From positions 1 to 64,000 of the forward strand of contig NZ_JACHIK010000012.1 of the NCBI RefSeq assembly GCF_014203155.1: 64,000 nucleotides of DNA, given 5' to 3'. Position numbers and translations under genes: made by a program. The stretch's first letter is position 1, and each line of letters begins with the position of its first letter. The notes under the pieces were generated by a model that worked only from the letters and a program-made list of their open reading frames with translations, had not been told where the DNA came from and searched no databases. Source of the DNA: Shinella fusca. GTDB lineage: Bacteria > Pseudomonadota > Alphaproteobacteria > Rhizobiales > Rhizobiaceae. Shown here piece after piece: positions 1-10,392 of the stretch.

Positions 1-93
1 AAGCCCGCCAAACTCGTCCTCATCGCAATAGCAAGGCGCCTGCTCGTCACGCTCAATGCCGCTATCAGGGACAACAAACCAGTGCGTACTTGA
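1..93 (+). mobile_element. 3' end of an IS110-family transposase gene (partial)
   Basis: Reading frame 1 from the window edge gives 30 residues ending in ...LNAAIRDNKPVRT and a TGA stop at 91-93. A basic stretch followed by LL-x-LNA-x-IRDN is the usual C-terminus of IS110-family (DEDD) transposases, so this is read as the tail of such a gene whose body lies to the left of the window. IS110 elements usually lack long terminal inverted repeats, so the exact end of the element cannot be placed; it should lie between 94 and about 200. Family call is by recognition of a short tail and so only moderately certain. Confidence 0.6.
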
Positions 94-110
94 CACCACA
101 AACACAGTTG

Positions 111-127
111 CTCGGGCTTGACCCGAG
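111..127. repeat. Short palindromic repeat, CTCGGG-N5-CCCGAG
   Basis: CTCGGG (111-116) and CCCGAG (122-127) form a perfect 6-bp stem around CTTGA. From memory, this core with flanking GATGACG is common as a small intergenic palindrome in rhizobial and related genomes. It sits between the transposase tail and the thi leader. No gene is seen in 94-275. Confidence 0.4.
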
Positions 128-208
128 GATGACGAAGGAGAAGGTGTCAGGCAGGGCGAGATTCGGCTGTTGTTTCAGCTACATGTCATCGGCATGCGGC
201 GCAAAAAT

Positions 209-224
209 GTAAGTACATACTTAC
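209..224. promoter_or_regulatory. Inverted repeat GTAAGTA-CA-TACTTAC upstream of the thi leader
   Basis: Two perfect 7-bp arms (209-215 and 218-224) with a 2-bp spacer lie in an AT-rich patch about 50 bp before the riboswitch. This is where the thiC promoter should be, so it may be an operator or simply part of the promoter region. No regulator is assigned. Confidence 0.35.
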
Positions 225-275
225 TTATTTTTCTCCGTTGACAAATCCCCTCGCAGCGTTTTTGCTTACCGCATT

Positions 276-373
276 CACCAGGGGGGTCCCGACAAGGGGC
301 TGAGATACTGCTGGCATCCGCAGCGCAGTGACCCGTTGAACCTGATCCAGTTCATACTGGCGTAGGGACGGTG
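276..373 (+). ncRNA. TPP riboswitch (THI element) of the thiamine operon
   Basis: The leader holds the hallmark blocks of a thiamine pyrophosphate aptamer: GGGGCTGAGA near 296-305, ACCCGTTGAACCTGATC near 331-347 and CGTAGGGA at 361-368. The closing P1 stem can be drawn between CACC (276-279) and GGTG (370-373). The expression platform follows: a perfect 8-bp hairpin at 388-408 and a second hairpin at 449-468 that covers the thiC ribosome-binding site. In Gram-negative bacteria this class usually blocks translation initiation when TPP binds, and the layout here fits that. Confidence 0.95.
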
Positions 374-440
374 CAAGCGCTGTGAGGGCAATCCGTGAAC
401 CGGATTGCACATCGGCGTCCTTCCATCATTCCGGCTCTAG

Positions 441-3261
<2,821 letters not shown>

Positions 3262-3265
<4 letters not shown>

Positions 3266-3459
3266 CCCTGATCGTCAACGGCGAGGAACAGGAGATCGCC
3301 GCCGCTACGCTCGCCGACCTCCTCTCGGCCCTCGACTACGAGGGCGAATGGCTGGCAACGGCAGTGAACGGCGAACTCGTCCACCGCGAGGACCGCGCCG
3401 CCTTCACGCTCGGCGAAAGCGACCGCATCGAAATCCTCTCGCCCATGCAGGGAGGCTGA
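3262..3459 (+). CDS. thiS: Sulfur carrier protein ThiS
   Basis: This 65-residue ubiquitin-like protein ends in Gly-Gly (SPMQGG), the tail that is adenylated and thiocarboxylated so that it can hand sulfur to ThiG. Length and C-terminus are canonical. It overlaps thiO by four bases and lies one base before thiG, consistent with coupled translation. No ThiF-type activating enzyme is encoded in the window, so activation must come from elsewhere in the genome. Confidence 0.95.
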
Positions 3460-3460
3460 G

Positions 3461-4234
3461 ATGCTGAAGCTCTACGATACATGGGTGGAATCGCGCCTGC
3501 TGCTCGGCACCGCCCGCTATCCTTCCCCCGCCATCCTTGCCGAGGCGGTGCGGCGCGCAAAGGCGGAAATCGTTACCGTGTCGCTCCGCCGCGAGACGGC
3601 GGGCGGCAAGGCGGGCGGGGCGTTCTTCGACCTCGTCGGTGACCTCGGCGTGCGGGTCCTGCCCAACACCGCCGGCTGCCACAGCGTACGGGAGGCAGTG
3701 CTGACGGCGAAGATGGCGCGGGAGGTCTTCCGCACGGACTGGATCAAGCTGGAGGTGATCGGCCATCACGATACGCTCCAGCCGGATGTCTTCGGCCTCG
3801 TCGATGCGGCGCGCATCCTGACCGGCGAGGGGTTCCAGGTCTTCCCCTATACGACCGACGACCTCGTCGTCGCCGAAAAGCTGCTGGAGGCCGGCTGCAA
3901 GGTGCTGATGCCCTGGTGCGCGCCGATCGGCTCGGCCATGGGGCCGGTGAACCCGGCGGCGCTGAAAGCCTTCCGGGCGCATTTCCCGGATGTGCCGCTG
4001 ATCGTCGATGCCGGCGTCGGCCGCCCGTCCCATGCCAATACCGTCATGGAACTCGGCTACGATGCCGTGCTGCTCAACACCGCCGTCGCCGGGGCCGGCG
4101 ATCCCGCCACGATGGCCGAGGCCTTCGCGCTGGCCATCGAGGCCGGACGGCTGGCGCACAAGGCCGTGCCGCTCGAGCCGCGCGACATGGCCGTCCCCTC
4201 CACCCCCGTCATCGGAAAGGCCGTCTTCGCATGA
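3461..4234 (+). CDS. thiG: Thiazole synthase ThiG
   Basis: ThiG condenses deoxyxylulose 5-phosphate, dehydroglycine (from ThiO) and ThiS-thiocarboxylate into the thiazole phosphate. The 257-residue TIM-barrel protein has the Schiff-base lysine at Lys96 (DWIKLEVIG) and the block [13 protein letters not shown] followed by [11 protein letters not shown]. It follows thiS directly and overlaps thiE by four bases. Confidence 0.96.
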   Translation: MLKLYDTWVESRLLLGTARYPSPAILAEAVRRAKAEIVTVSLRRETAGGKAGGAFFDLVGDLGVRVLPNTAGCHSVREAVLTAKMAREVFRTDWIKLEVIGHHDTLQPDVFGLVDAARILTGEGFQVFPYTTDDLVVAEKLLEAGCKVLMPWCAPIGSAMGPVNPAALKAFRAHFPDVPLIVDAGVGRPSHANTVMELGYDAVLLNTAVAGAGDPATMAEAFALAIEAGRLAHKAVPLEPRDMAVPSTPVIGKAVFA

Positions 4235-4836
4235 CGCTCGATCCCTTCTATCTCATCGTCGACAGCGCCGGCTGGATCGACCGCCTCGTGCCGCTCGGCG
4301 TGAAGCTCGTGCAGCTTCGCATGAAGGACCTGCCGGAGGCGCACCTGCGCGCCGAGATCCGCCGCGCGAAAGCCACCTGCGCCGCCCACGGCTGCCAGCT
4401 CGTCGTCAACGACTACTGGCGGATCGCCGTCGAAGAGGGCTGCGACTTCGTGCATCTGGGACAGGAGGACCTTGCGGCGGCCGACGTCGCCGCCATCCGC
4501 GCCGCCGGCATGAAGCTCGGCCTTTCCACCCACGACGAAGCGGAGCTCGCAACCGCGCTTGCCGCAAGCCCCGACTACGTCGCCCTCGGCCCCGTCTGGC
4601 CGACGATCCTCAAGAAGATGAAATGGGCGCCGCAGGGCGTGGAAAGGCTGAAGGTGTGGAAGGCGCGCATCGCGCCGCTTCCGCTTGTCGCCATCGGCGG
4701 GCTCAACCCGGAGCGCCTTTCCGCCGTCTTCGGGAACGGCGCCGACAGCGCCGCCGTGGTGACGGACATCACGCGGAGCGCCGAGCCGGAGGCGCGCACC
4801 CGCGAATGGATCGCCCGGACGGCCCGCTGGCGCTGA
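4231..4836 (+). CDS. thiE: Thiamine phosphate synthase ThiE
   Basis: ThiE joins hydroxymethylpyrimidine diphosphate to thiazole phosphate, giving thiamine phosphate. The 201-residue protein shows the family blocks [29 protein letters not shown] and VAIGGL. The ATG at 4231 overlaps the thiG stop. It is somewhat divergent (for instance [12 protein letters not shown] where many ThiE have GP.F.T.TK), as is common in rhizobial thi operons. No thiD is seen, so the HMP kinase must lie elsewhere. This is the last gene of the operon; the next gene is convergent and abuts it. Confidence 0.92.
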   Translation: MTLDPFYLIVDSAGWIDRLVPLGVKLVQLRMKDLPEAHLRAEIRRAKATCAAHGCQLVVNDYWRIAVEEGCDFVHLGQEDLAAADVAAIRAAGMKLGLSTHDEAELATALAASPDYVALGPVWPTILKKMKWAPQGVERLKVWKARIAPLPLVAIGGLNPERLSAVFGNGADSAAVVTDITRSAEPEARTREWIARTARWR

Positions 4837-5670
4837 TCACACCTTCCAGAGCCGGCGGGCGTTTTCCGAAAGCACGCGGCGCTTTTCCTCCAGGCTGACG
4901 CCGGAGAGCAGCGCCTGCGTCGCGCCAACCCAGGTGGAAAGCCCGCCGCCGAGCGTGCAGACCGGCCAGTCGCTGCCCCAGACCATGCGGCCGAAGCCGA
5001 AGCTCTCCGCCACATGGGCGAAATAGGGCTTGAGGTCCTCCAGCGTCCAGTCCTCCGCGCCATAGGCCGGGATGCCGGAGAGCTTTACCGTCACGTTCGG
5101 CCGGCGGGCGATCTCGGCGAGCGGCCCCTTCCAGACATCGAAGCCGCCGCCCTTGATGTCCGGCACACCGCAATGGTCGAGCACGAAGGAGACGTCGGGG
5201 GAAAGATCGGCAAGCGCAATGGCCTTCTCGATCTGGTGCGGCAGCACGCAGAGATCGAAATTGAGGCCGGTGCCCGCAAGCCGCCGGATGTTCTCGCGGA
5301 AGAGCGCGCCTCCGGAAACGTCGTCCGGCACAACATGCAGCACGCGGCGGAAGCCGCGCACGAAGGGATCGGCAAGGGCCGTTTCGAGATAGGCGGGAAA
5401 ATCCGGCGATTCCGGCCGGCAGGAGGCGATGGCGCCGGCAAGGAGGCTCCCCGCCTCCTTCGAAAGCGCCTCCACCATCGCCGTCTCGCGCGCCATGTCC
5501 GCTTCCGCGACGTCCACCTCCATGTGCAGCGCCGCGACGATGCCGAGCCGGCGCGCCTCCCGCGCATAGGTCTCGTGGGTGAAATCGGCGTCGAGCGGCG
5601 GCGTGCCGGCCAGCCACGGATAGGACAGCCGGTCGCGATAGATGAGATGCAGGTGGGTGTCGACGATCAT
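4837..5670 (-). CDS. Amidohydrolase family lactonase (COG3618, probable L-fuconolactonase)
   Basis: The protein starts IVDTHLHL, the metal-binding HxH of the amidohydrolase superfamily, and later has VLDHCGVPDIK and MVWGSDWPVC, the His and Asp blocks of the COG3618 lactonase group (L-fuconolactonase, L-rhamnonolactonase, PDC hydrolase-like). At 277 residues it has normal length. The ATG at 5668-5670 is chosen because GAGGAGA lies just upstream; the open frame extends to 5739 without a better start. It follows the IclR gene on the same strand, and L-fuconate dehydratase is divergent from that regulator, which supports a role in opening fuconolactone. The exact sugar is inferred from context. 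Confidence 0.75.
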   Translation of the reverse strand: MIVDTHLHLIYRDRLSYPWLAGTPPLDADFTHETYAREARRLGIVAALHMEVDVAEADMARETAMVEALSKEAGSLLAGAIASCRPESPDFPAYLETALADPFVRGFRRVLHVVPDDVSGGALFRENIRRLAGTGLNFDLCVLPHQIEKAIALADLSPDVSFVLDHCGVPDIKGGGFDVWKGPLAEIARRPNVTVKLSGIPAYGAEDWTLEDLKPYFAHVAESFGFGRMVWGSDWPVCTLGGGLSTWVGATQALLSGVSLEEKRRVLSENARRLWKV

Positions 5671-5728
5671 GCGGCGGGTCTCCTCGGGCGGCAGACTGGC
5701 ACAGAAGAATGAGCCGTTCAAATACGAA

Positions 5729-6547
5729 TTACGCGTCACCTTCTACGGTGAAGCCCGCGCCGGTCATGTCCGAAAGGCGCGCGGTCGCCTGCGTCACGAG
5801 CTGGATGGCAGCGGAGATGTCGGGCGCGCCCGGCGTGTTGATCAGCGTGATATAGGGCACGGTCAGCGCCGCGATCGCCGTGCCGTCCGCCCCGCGCACG
5901 GGGGCGGAAAGGTTGATGACGCCGGCCGTCTGCGCGCTCGGCATCATCTCGTAGCCGCGGGTGCGGATGAGATCGAGCCGCGCGGAAAATTCCGCCGTCA
6001 TGCGCCCGTCCGCGCCGCCTTCGCCGGCATGCTCGGCGATCATGCGGGCGCGCTCCACCTCCGGGCGGAAGGCGAGCAGCACATGGCCGGAGCCCGTATC
6101 GAAAAGGCCGATGCGCGAGCCGACGCGGATGGAGATGCCCCAGTAGCCGGGTGCCTCTTGCTGGGCGATGACCACCGGATTGCCGCGGTCGAAGACCACG
6201 AGCTGGTTCGCCTGCCGGCAGGCTTCGGCAAGCTCGCGCATCACCGGCACGGCGAAGGAGACGAGCCTGCGCACCGGCGCATGGAGCTGAGCGAGGCCGA
6301 AGAGCTTCAGCGTCAGGGTGAAGCGGTCGCCGTCGATGCGGGTGACGTAGCCGCGCTTCACCAGCCGGTCGAGCATGCGGTAGAATTCGTTCGGGCTGCG
6401 GGCGAGGCGCTTGGCGATCTCCGCCTGCGTCAGGCCGCCGTCGACGCCCGCCAAGAGCTCGAGGATGTCGAGCCCCTTGTCCAGCGCCGGGGCGCGGTAG
6501 CGCTCGTTCTCTTCCTCCACGGTCCATCCTCTTTTGAACGGCGCCAT
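5729..6547 (-). CDS. IclR-family transcriptional regulator
   Basis: The 272-residue protein has an N-terminal winged helix-turn-helix (about residues 20-85, LDKGLDILELLAG...LTQAEIAKRLARSPNEFYRMLDRLVKRGYV) and a C-terminal IclR ligand domain with the blocks GSGHVLLAF and NLSAPVRGADG. It is transcribed away from fucD and is probably co-transcribed with the downstream lactonase (58-nt gap). It likely controls both through palindromes in the 6548-6675 gap. Effector unknown; a fuconate or fuconolactone-type sugar acid would suit the neighbours. Confidence 0.9.
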   Translation of the reverse strand: MAPFKRGWTVEEENERYRAPALDKGLDILELLAGVDGGLTQAEIAKRLARSPNEFYRMLDRLVKRGYVTRIDGDRFTLTLKLFGLAQLHAPVRRLVSFAVPVMRELAEACRQANQLVVFDRGNPVVIAQQEAPGYWGISIRVGSRIGLFDTGSGHVLLAFRPEVERARMIAEHAGEGGADGRMTAEFSARLDLIRTRGYEMMPSAQTAGVINLSAPVRGADGTAIAALTVPYITLINTPGAPDISAAIQLVTQATARLSDMTGAGFTVEGDA

Positions 6548-6602
6548 TCATAGGCGCAGAAGCCGCCGGGCGGCAAGCCGGAAGCGGCATTTGCCCTTGA
6601 CG

Positions 6603-6650
6603 AAAGCATGCTTTTCACTTGTATATAAATGAAATGCTCACTCATGAGCA
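6603..6650. promoter_or_regulatory. Divergent IclR/fucD control region with two palindromes
   Basis: AAAGCATGCTTT (6603-6614) is a perfect 12-bp palindrome. TGCTCA-CTCA-TGAGCA (6635-6650) is a perfect 6-bp inverted repeat. An AT-rich TATATAAAT lies between them and could be the fucD -10 region. Both repeats sit between the divergent IclR and fucD starts, the expected place for IclR binding. Confidence 0.5.
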
Positions 6651-6675
6651 AGAACCTTGCTTCAGGGGCCTTCCC

Positions 6676-7953
6676 ATGACCACGATCACCAGCCTGCGCT
6701 CGGTCGACCTGCGCTTTCCCACCTCGCAGAGCCTCGACGGCTCGGACGCCATGAACCCGGACCCGGACTATTCGGCCGCCTATGTCGTGCTCGGCACGGA
6801 CAGGCCGGGGCTGGAGGGCCACGGCCTCACCTTCACCATCGGCCGCGGCAACGAGATCTGCTGCGCCGCCATCGAGGCGATGAAGCACCTGGTGGTCGGC
6901 CTCGACCTTGCCGAGGTGAGGAAAAACCCCGGCGCCTTCTGGCGGCATGTGACGAGCGACAGCCAGTTGCGCTGGATCGGCCCGGACAAGGGCGCGATGC
7001 ACCTTGCGACGGGCGCCGTGGTCAACGCCGTCTGGGACCTCCTCGCCAAGGAGGCCGGCAAACCTATCTGGCGCCTCGTCGCCGAGATGAGCCCGGAAGA
7101 AATCCTCTCCATCGTCGACTTCCGCTACCTCACCGACGCGCTGACGCCGGAAGAGGCGCTCGCCATCCTCAAGAAGGCCGAGGCAGGCAAGGCGGAGCGC
7201 ATCGCGACGCTCGAGAAGGAGGGCTATCCCTGCTACACGACCTCGGCCGGCTGGCTCGGCTATGACGACGAGAAGCTGCGCCGGCTCTGCCGCGAGGCGG
7301 TCGAGGAAGGCTTCACCCATATCAAGATGAAGGTCGGCCGCGACCTCGAGGACGACAAGCGCCGCCTTGCCATCGCCCGCGAGGTGATCGGCGACGGGCG
7401 CACGCTGATGATCGACGCCAACCAGATCTGGGAGGTCGGGCAGGCGATCGACTGGGTGAGGGCCTTGCAGCCCTACAAGCCCTTCTTCATCGAGGAGCCG
7501 ACGAGCCCGGACGACATCGCCGGCCACAGGGCGATCCGCGAGGCCGTCCATCCCGTGAAGGTGGCGACCGGGGAGATGTGCCAGAACCGCATCGTCTTCA
7601 AGCAGATGATCGCCGGCGGGGCCATCGATATCGTGCAGATCGACGCCTGCCGCATGGGCGGGCTCAACGAGGTTCTGGCCGTGCTGCTGATGGCCGCGAA
7701 ATACGGCCTGCCCGTCTGGCCCCATGCCGGCGGCGTCGGCCTTTGCGAATATGTGCAGCACCTTTCGATGATCGACTATGTCGCCGTTTCCGGCACGAAG
7801 GACGGCCGGGTGATCGAATATGTCGACCACCTGCACGAGCACTTCCTCGATCCCTGCCGCATCGAGAACGCCGCCTATATGCCGCCCGTCCGGCCCGGCT
7901 TTTCCATCGAGATGAGGCCGGAATCGATCGCCGCCTACACGTTCCGGCCCTGA
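6676..7953 (+). CDS. fucD: L-fuconate dehydratase
   Basis: This enolase-superfamily enzyme removes water from L-fuconate to give 2-keto-3-deoxy-L-fuconate. The 425-residue protein begins ITSLRSVDLRFPTSQSLDGSD, the signature start of bacterial L-fuconate dehydratase and of human ENOSF1. Catalytic and metal residues can be placed: Lys217 and Lys219 (HIKMKVG), Asp247 (DANQ), Glu273 (IEEPT), Glu300 (GEMCQ) and His350 (WPHAGG). They match the Lys220/His351 pair of the Xanthomonas enzyme with an offset of one. The ATG at 6676 is used because homologues start MTTITSLR; the frame is open from 6619. No fucose dehydrogenase or aldolase is nearby. Confidence 0.92.
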   Translation: MTTITSLRSVDLRFPTSQSLDGSDAMNPDPDYSAAYVVLGTDRPGLEGHGLTFTIGRGNEICCAAIEAMKHLVVGLDLAEVRKNPGAFWRHVTSDSQLRWIGPDKGAMHLATGAVVNAVWDLLAKEAGKPIWRLVAEMSPEEILSIVDFRYLTDALTPEEALAILKKAEAGKAERIATLEKEGYPCYTTSAGWLGYDDEKLRRLCREAVEEGFTHIKMKVGRDLEDDKRRLAIAREVIGDGRTLMIDANQIWEVGQAIDWVRALQPYKPFFIEEPTSPDDIAGHRAIREAVHPVKVATGEMCQNRIVFKQMIAGGAIDIVQIDACRMGGLNEVLAVLLMAAKYGLPVWPHAGGVGLCEYVQHLSMIDYVAVSGTKDGRVIEYVDHLHEHFLDPCRIENAAYMPPVRPGFSIEMRPESIAAYTFRP

Positions 7954-7960
7954 GCGGAGC

Positions 7961-8455
7961 CTAAACGCCGGTCTGGAAATCACCGGGCTGGGGCGGGGCG
8001 ATGGGCTTGAAGAGCGTGCGGTCCGGCTTGAGGTCGAGGAGCGGCGTGCCGTCGAGGCAATCGAGGCCGCGCACGAAGAGGCGATTGCCCTCCACCCTCT
8101 CCAGAAGCACGATGGAGGTGCCGATCGGGTTCGGCCGCACGGGCGAGCGCAGCGCGAAGGTGCCATGCACCTTGCCGCTCGAGGCCGGGCTTTGCAGCAC
8201 GAGGTCGCGGCGCGACTGGTGCAGCCAGTAAAGCACCTCCAGCCGCTCGAAACGCTCGATGCCCGCGAGCGCCTGCACCCACGGCTCGAAAATCTCGATC
8301 TCACAGATAGGCCCGTCAGGACGCCCCTGCCGCGGCGTTTCCATGCGCGAGGTCCAGGGCGTCGAAATCCGCCCGATGAAGATTAGCTGCGCATCCGCCG
8401 GCTCCGGCGCGGTAACCGCCACCTCGTTCTCGCGGATTTCGTTCAGCCGGACCAT
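7961..8455 (-). CDS. trmO: TrmO/YaeB-type tRNA (t6A37) N6-methyltransferase
   Basis: The protein carries the VirR/Tsaa-like fold signature: FIGRISTPW near the start, then [44 protein letters not shown]. TrmO uses SAM to methylate N6-threonylcarbamoyladenosine at position 37 of tRNA-Thr. At 164 residues it is the short form lacking the C-terminal extension of E. coli TrmO. The ATG at 8453-8455 is preferred because GGAGA lies five bases upstream; in-frame ATGs at 8467 and 8479 have none. It is divergent from the padR gene and shares its upstream region. Confidence 0.8.
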   Translation of the reverse strand: MVRLNEIRENEVAVTAPEPADAQLIFIGRISTPWTSRMETPRQGRPDGPICEIEIFEPWVQALAGIERFERLEVLYWLHQSRRDLVLQSPASSGKVHGTFALRSPVRPNPIGTSIVLLERVEGNRLFVRGLDCLDGTPLLDLKPDRTLFKPIAPPQPGDFQTGV

Positions 8456-8517
8456 GCGTGTCTCCATCGCTATATTCATGTGAATACGACGATAGCGGCC
8501 TCCGGACTCTTTTGAAA

Positions 8518-8566
8518 GATATAAATCTCGATATATCTTGAATTCCGTTATATCGAGATTTATATC
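8518..8566. promoter_or_regulatory. Perfect 18-bp inverted repeat operator before padR
   Basis: GATATAAATCTCGATATA (8518-8535) is repeated exactly in inverted orientation at 8549-8566, with a 13-bp spacer. The right arm ends 6 bp before the padR ATG at 8573, so a bound dimer or tetramer would cover the padR promoter. Length, perfection and position make autoregulation by the PadR protein very likely. A smaller repeat, TATTCA-TG-TGAATA (8473-8486), lies toward trmO. Confidence 0.85.
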
Positions 8567-8572
8567 GGAACC

Positions 8573-9133
8573 ATGAGACACAGAATGGGATGCGGCCCTC
8601 ACCGCCACTTTTCACCGCCCGACGACCGTTCGGGTCCCTTCCATCACGGCCACGGCCGAGGCGGACGCCACCGCGGGCGGCTGTTCGACTACGGCGAACT
8701 GCGCCTCCTGCTACTGGCCATCATCGCCGACGCGCCGAGCCACGGCTATGAACTGATCAAGACCGTCGAGGAACGCTTCGGCGGCAGCTACAGCCCCAGC
8801 CCCGGCGTCATCTACCCGACGCTCTCCTGGCTGGACGACATGGGCTATGCCGTGATCGAGCCGGCCGAAGGCGGGCGCAAGCGCTACCGCATCACGCAGG
8901 AAGGCAAGGCCTTCCTCGACGCCAACCGCGCCGCCATCGACGAGCTCATGGCGCGGGCGGGCGGGCGCGGCCCCGGCCGGCGCGAGGGCGTACCCGCCCC
9001 CGTCGTGCGCGCCATGGAGAACCTGAAGCTCGCCATGCGGCTGCGGCTGCGGCAGGGGGACGTCAGCGAGGAAGCGGCCGAAGCCATCGCCGCAGCGCTC
9101 GACCTTGCCGCCCGGACCGTGGCGAAAAGCTGA
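8573..9133 (+). CDS. PadR-family regulator with His-rich N-terminus (YqjI-like)
   Basis: Residues 1-36 are rich in His (3, 10, 12, 24, 25, 27, 33) with one Cys (7). Residues 37-115 form the PadR winged helix ([47 protein letters not shown]). The tail from about 140 is helical and probably dimerises. E. coli YqjI has the same plan: a metal-binding N-terminal extension on a PadR domain, sensing Ni/Fe and repressing itself and the ferric reductase gene yqjH. The 1-nt overlap with a DUF2218 gene agrees, because DUF2218 is often linked to siderophore-interacting reductases. Metal sensing here is inference. Confidence 0.85.
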   Translation: MRHRMGCGPHRHFSPPDDRSGPFHHGHGRGGRHRGRLFDYGELRLLLLAIIADAPSHGYELIKTVEERFGGSYSPSPGVIYPTLSWLDDMGYAVIEPAEGGRKRYRITQEGKAFLDANRAAIDELMARAGGRGPGRREGVPAPVVRAMENLKLAMRLRLRQGDVSEEAAEAIAAALDLAARTVAKS

Positions 9134-9417
9134 TGGTGAGAAGCGAGACCGCCATCGGCACCGAACAGGCGAGCCGCTACCTGCAACAGCTCTGCAAGCA
9201 CTTCGCACACAAGATTCCCGCCACCTTCGACGAGCATGCAGGTCATGTTTCCTTCAAGGTCGGCGAATGCCGGCTCAAGGCGGAGGACGCCACGCTCCAT
9301 ATTCTGCTGGAAGCACCGGGCGCGGAAGACATGGAACAGTTGAAGGACGTCGTCATCCGCCATCTCGTCCGCTTCGCCTTCCGCGAGGAACTGACCGCTA
9401 ACTGGCAGGATGCCTGA
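9133..9417 (+). CDS. DUF2218 domain protein
   Basis: This 94-residue protein matches the pattern of DUF2218: YLQQLCKHFAHKIPATFDEHAGHVSFKVGECRL, then LHILLEAPGAEDMEQLKDVVIRHLVRFAFRE. The domain occurs alone or fused to siderophore-interacting FAD reductases; its biochemical role is unknown. The ATG overlaps the padR stop by one base, so the two are one transcript under the 18-bp operator. A role in iron or nickel handling is suggested only by this link. Confidence 0.82.
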   Translation: MVRSETAIGTEQASRYLQQLCKHFAHKIPATFDEHAGHVSFKVGECRLKAEDATLHILLEAPGAEDMEQLKDVVIRHLVRFAFREELTANWQDA

Positions 9418-10299
9418 TCAGAGGGCGCCGGCGGCTTCCGAATGCTGCCGGCGCCAATCCGTCGGGGAGGAGCCCGTCCGCCTGCGGAAGAAGCGGGAGA
9501 AATAGGCGGGGTCCTCGAAACCGGTCTCCCGGCCGATATCCTCGACCGGGCGGATGGTGAAGCGCAAGAGGCGCTTGGCCTCCAGCAGGCGCCGCTCCAG
9601 AACCATGTCCTTCACCGTCTGGCCGAACACCGTGCGCGCCGCCTTGTCGAGCAGATGCGGCGTCGTCGCCAGGATCTCGACATAGCGGCCGACCGGCCAG
9701 TCCTCGCGATAGTGCCGGTCGATGGCCCGGCGCAGCTCCAGCCCGAGCGCGACGGCGGGAGACGCCGCCTCGAAGCCGGCCGTTCCGCCGAGCCGCGCCA
9801 TCAGCGACAGCACCACGCCGACGAGCCCGGCAAGCAGCCGCTCGCTCGCCGCCGCCCCGCCGCGGTATTCCTCCATCACCATGTCGAGCAGGCTGCCGAG
9901 CCGCGCCCAGCCCGGCGCATCCGCGGCGCCGCAGAGCATCGCCGGCACGTCGAGCGCAAGGTCCACCTGCGGCGCCATGGCCCGCAGGAGATCGTCGGAG
10001 ACCGAGACGACGATGGCGTCCGATTGCTCGCCGACATCGAAGCCATGCACGACGTTGCTCGGCACGAAGCTGACGGCGGGAGCGGAAAAATTCCAAGTGC
10101 GGTCTTCGACCTGATAGCGCCCCTCGCCCTTGAACCAGTAGGTGATCTGGCCCATCAGCGGATGCTTGTGCGGCGCGACACGGCCGAAATGCACGCTCCT
10201 GCGCTCCATCACCGTCTCGACATGCAGGAAGCCGACGTCGAGCGCGCGGCTCGGCTCGCCGTAGACGAAGAAGGCGGGAACGTCGGCGCGGGCAATCAT
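9418..10299 (-). CDS. hpaA: AraC-family activator of the 4-hydroxyphenylacetate genes (HpaA-like)
   Basis: The protein has an N-terminal cupin-like sensing domain (HFGRVAPHKHPLMGQITYWFKGEGRYQVEDRTW) and a C-terminal AraC double helix-turn-helix ending GRETGFEDPAYFSRFFRRRTGSSPTDWRR. In E. coli the AraC-type HpaA activates hpaBC in response to 4-hydroxyphenylacetate; here the gene is directly divergent from hpaB. The start at 10299 (MIARADVPAFFVYGE) gives 293 residues; the open frame continues to 10365 but adds no recognisable domain. Its stop abuts the convergent DUF2218 gene. Confidence 0.82.
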   Translation of the reverse strand: MIARADVPAFFVYGEPSRALDVGFLHVETVMERRSVHFGRVAPHKHPLMGQITYWFKGEGRYQVEDRTWNFSAPAVSFVPSNVVHGFDVGEQSDAIVVSVSDDLLRAMAPQVDLALDVPAMLCGAADAPGWARLGSLLDMVMEEYRGGAAASERLLAGLVGVVLSLMARLGGTAGFEAASPAVALGLELRRAIDRHYREDWPVGRYVEILATTPHLLDKAARTVFGQTVKDMVLERRLLEAKRLLRFTIRPVEDIGRETGFEDPAYFSRFFRRRTGSSPTDWRRQHSEAAGAL

Positions 10300-10368
10300 G
10301 CCGGAAAAAGTACCAGCGAATTGCCCCGTTTGTCCATGGCGGCCGCAGCATCGCCGACTTAGCATTCG

Positions 10369-10380
10369 TCAGAATTCTGA
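10369..10380. promoter_or_regulatory. Palindrome TCAGAATTCTGA just before hpaB
   Basis: A perfect 12-bp palindrome lies immediately upstream of the hpaB ribosome-binding site (GAGGAGGA). It differs from the HpaR-type palindrome at 12512. It may be a regulator site or a chance repeat; its closeness to the RBS argues for repression or an mRNA role rather than activation. Confidence 0.3.
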
Positions 10381-10392
10381 GGAGGATGCAGC

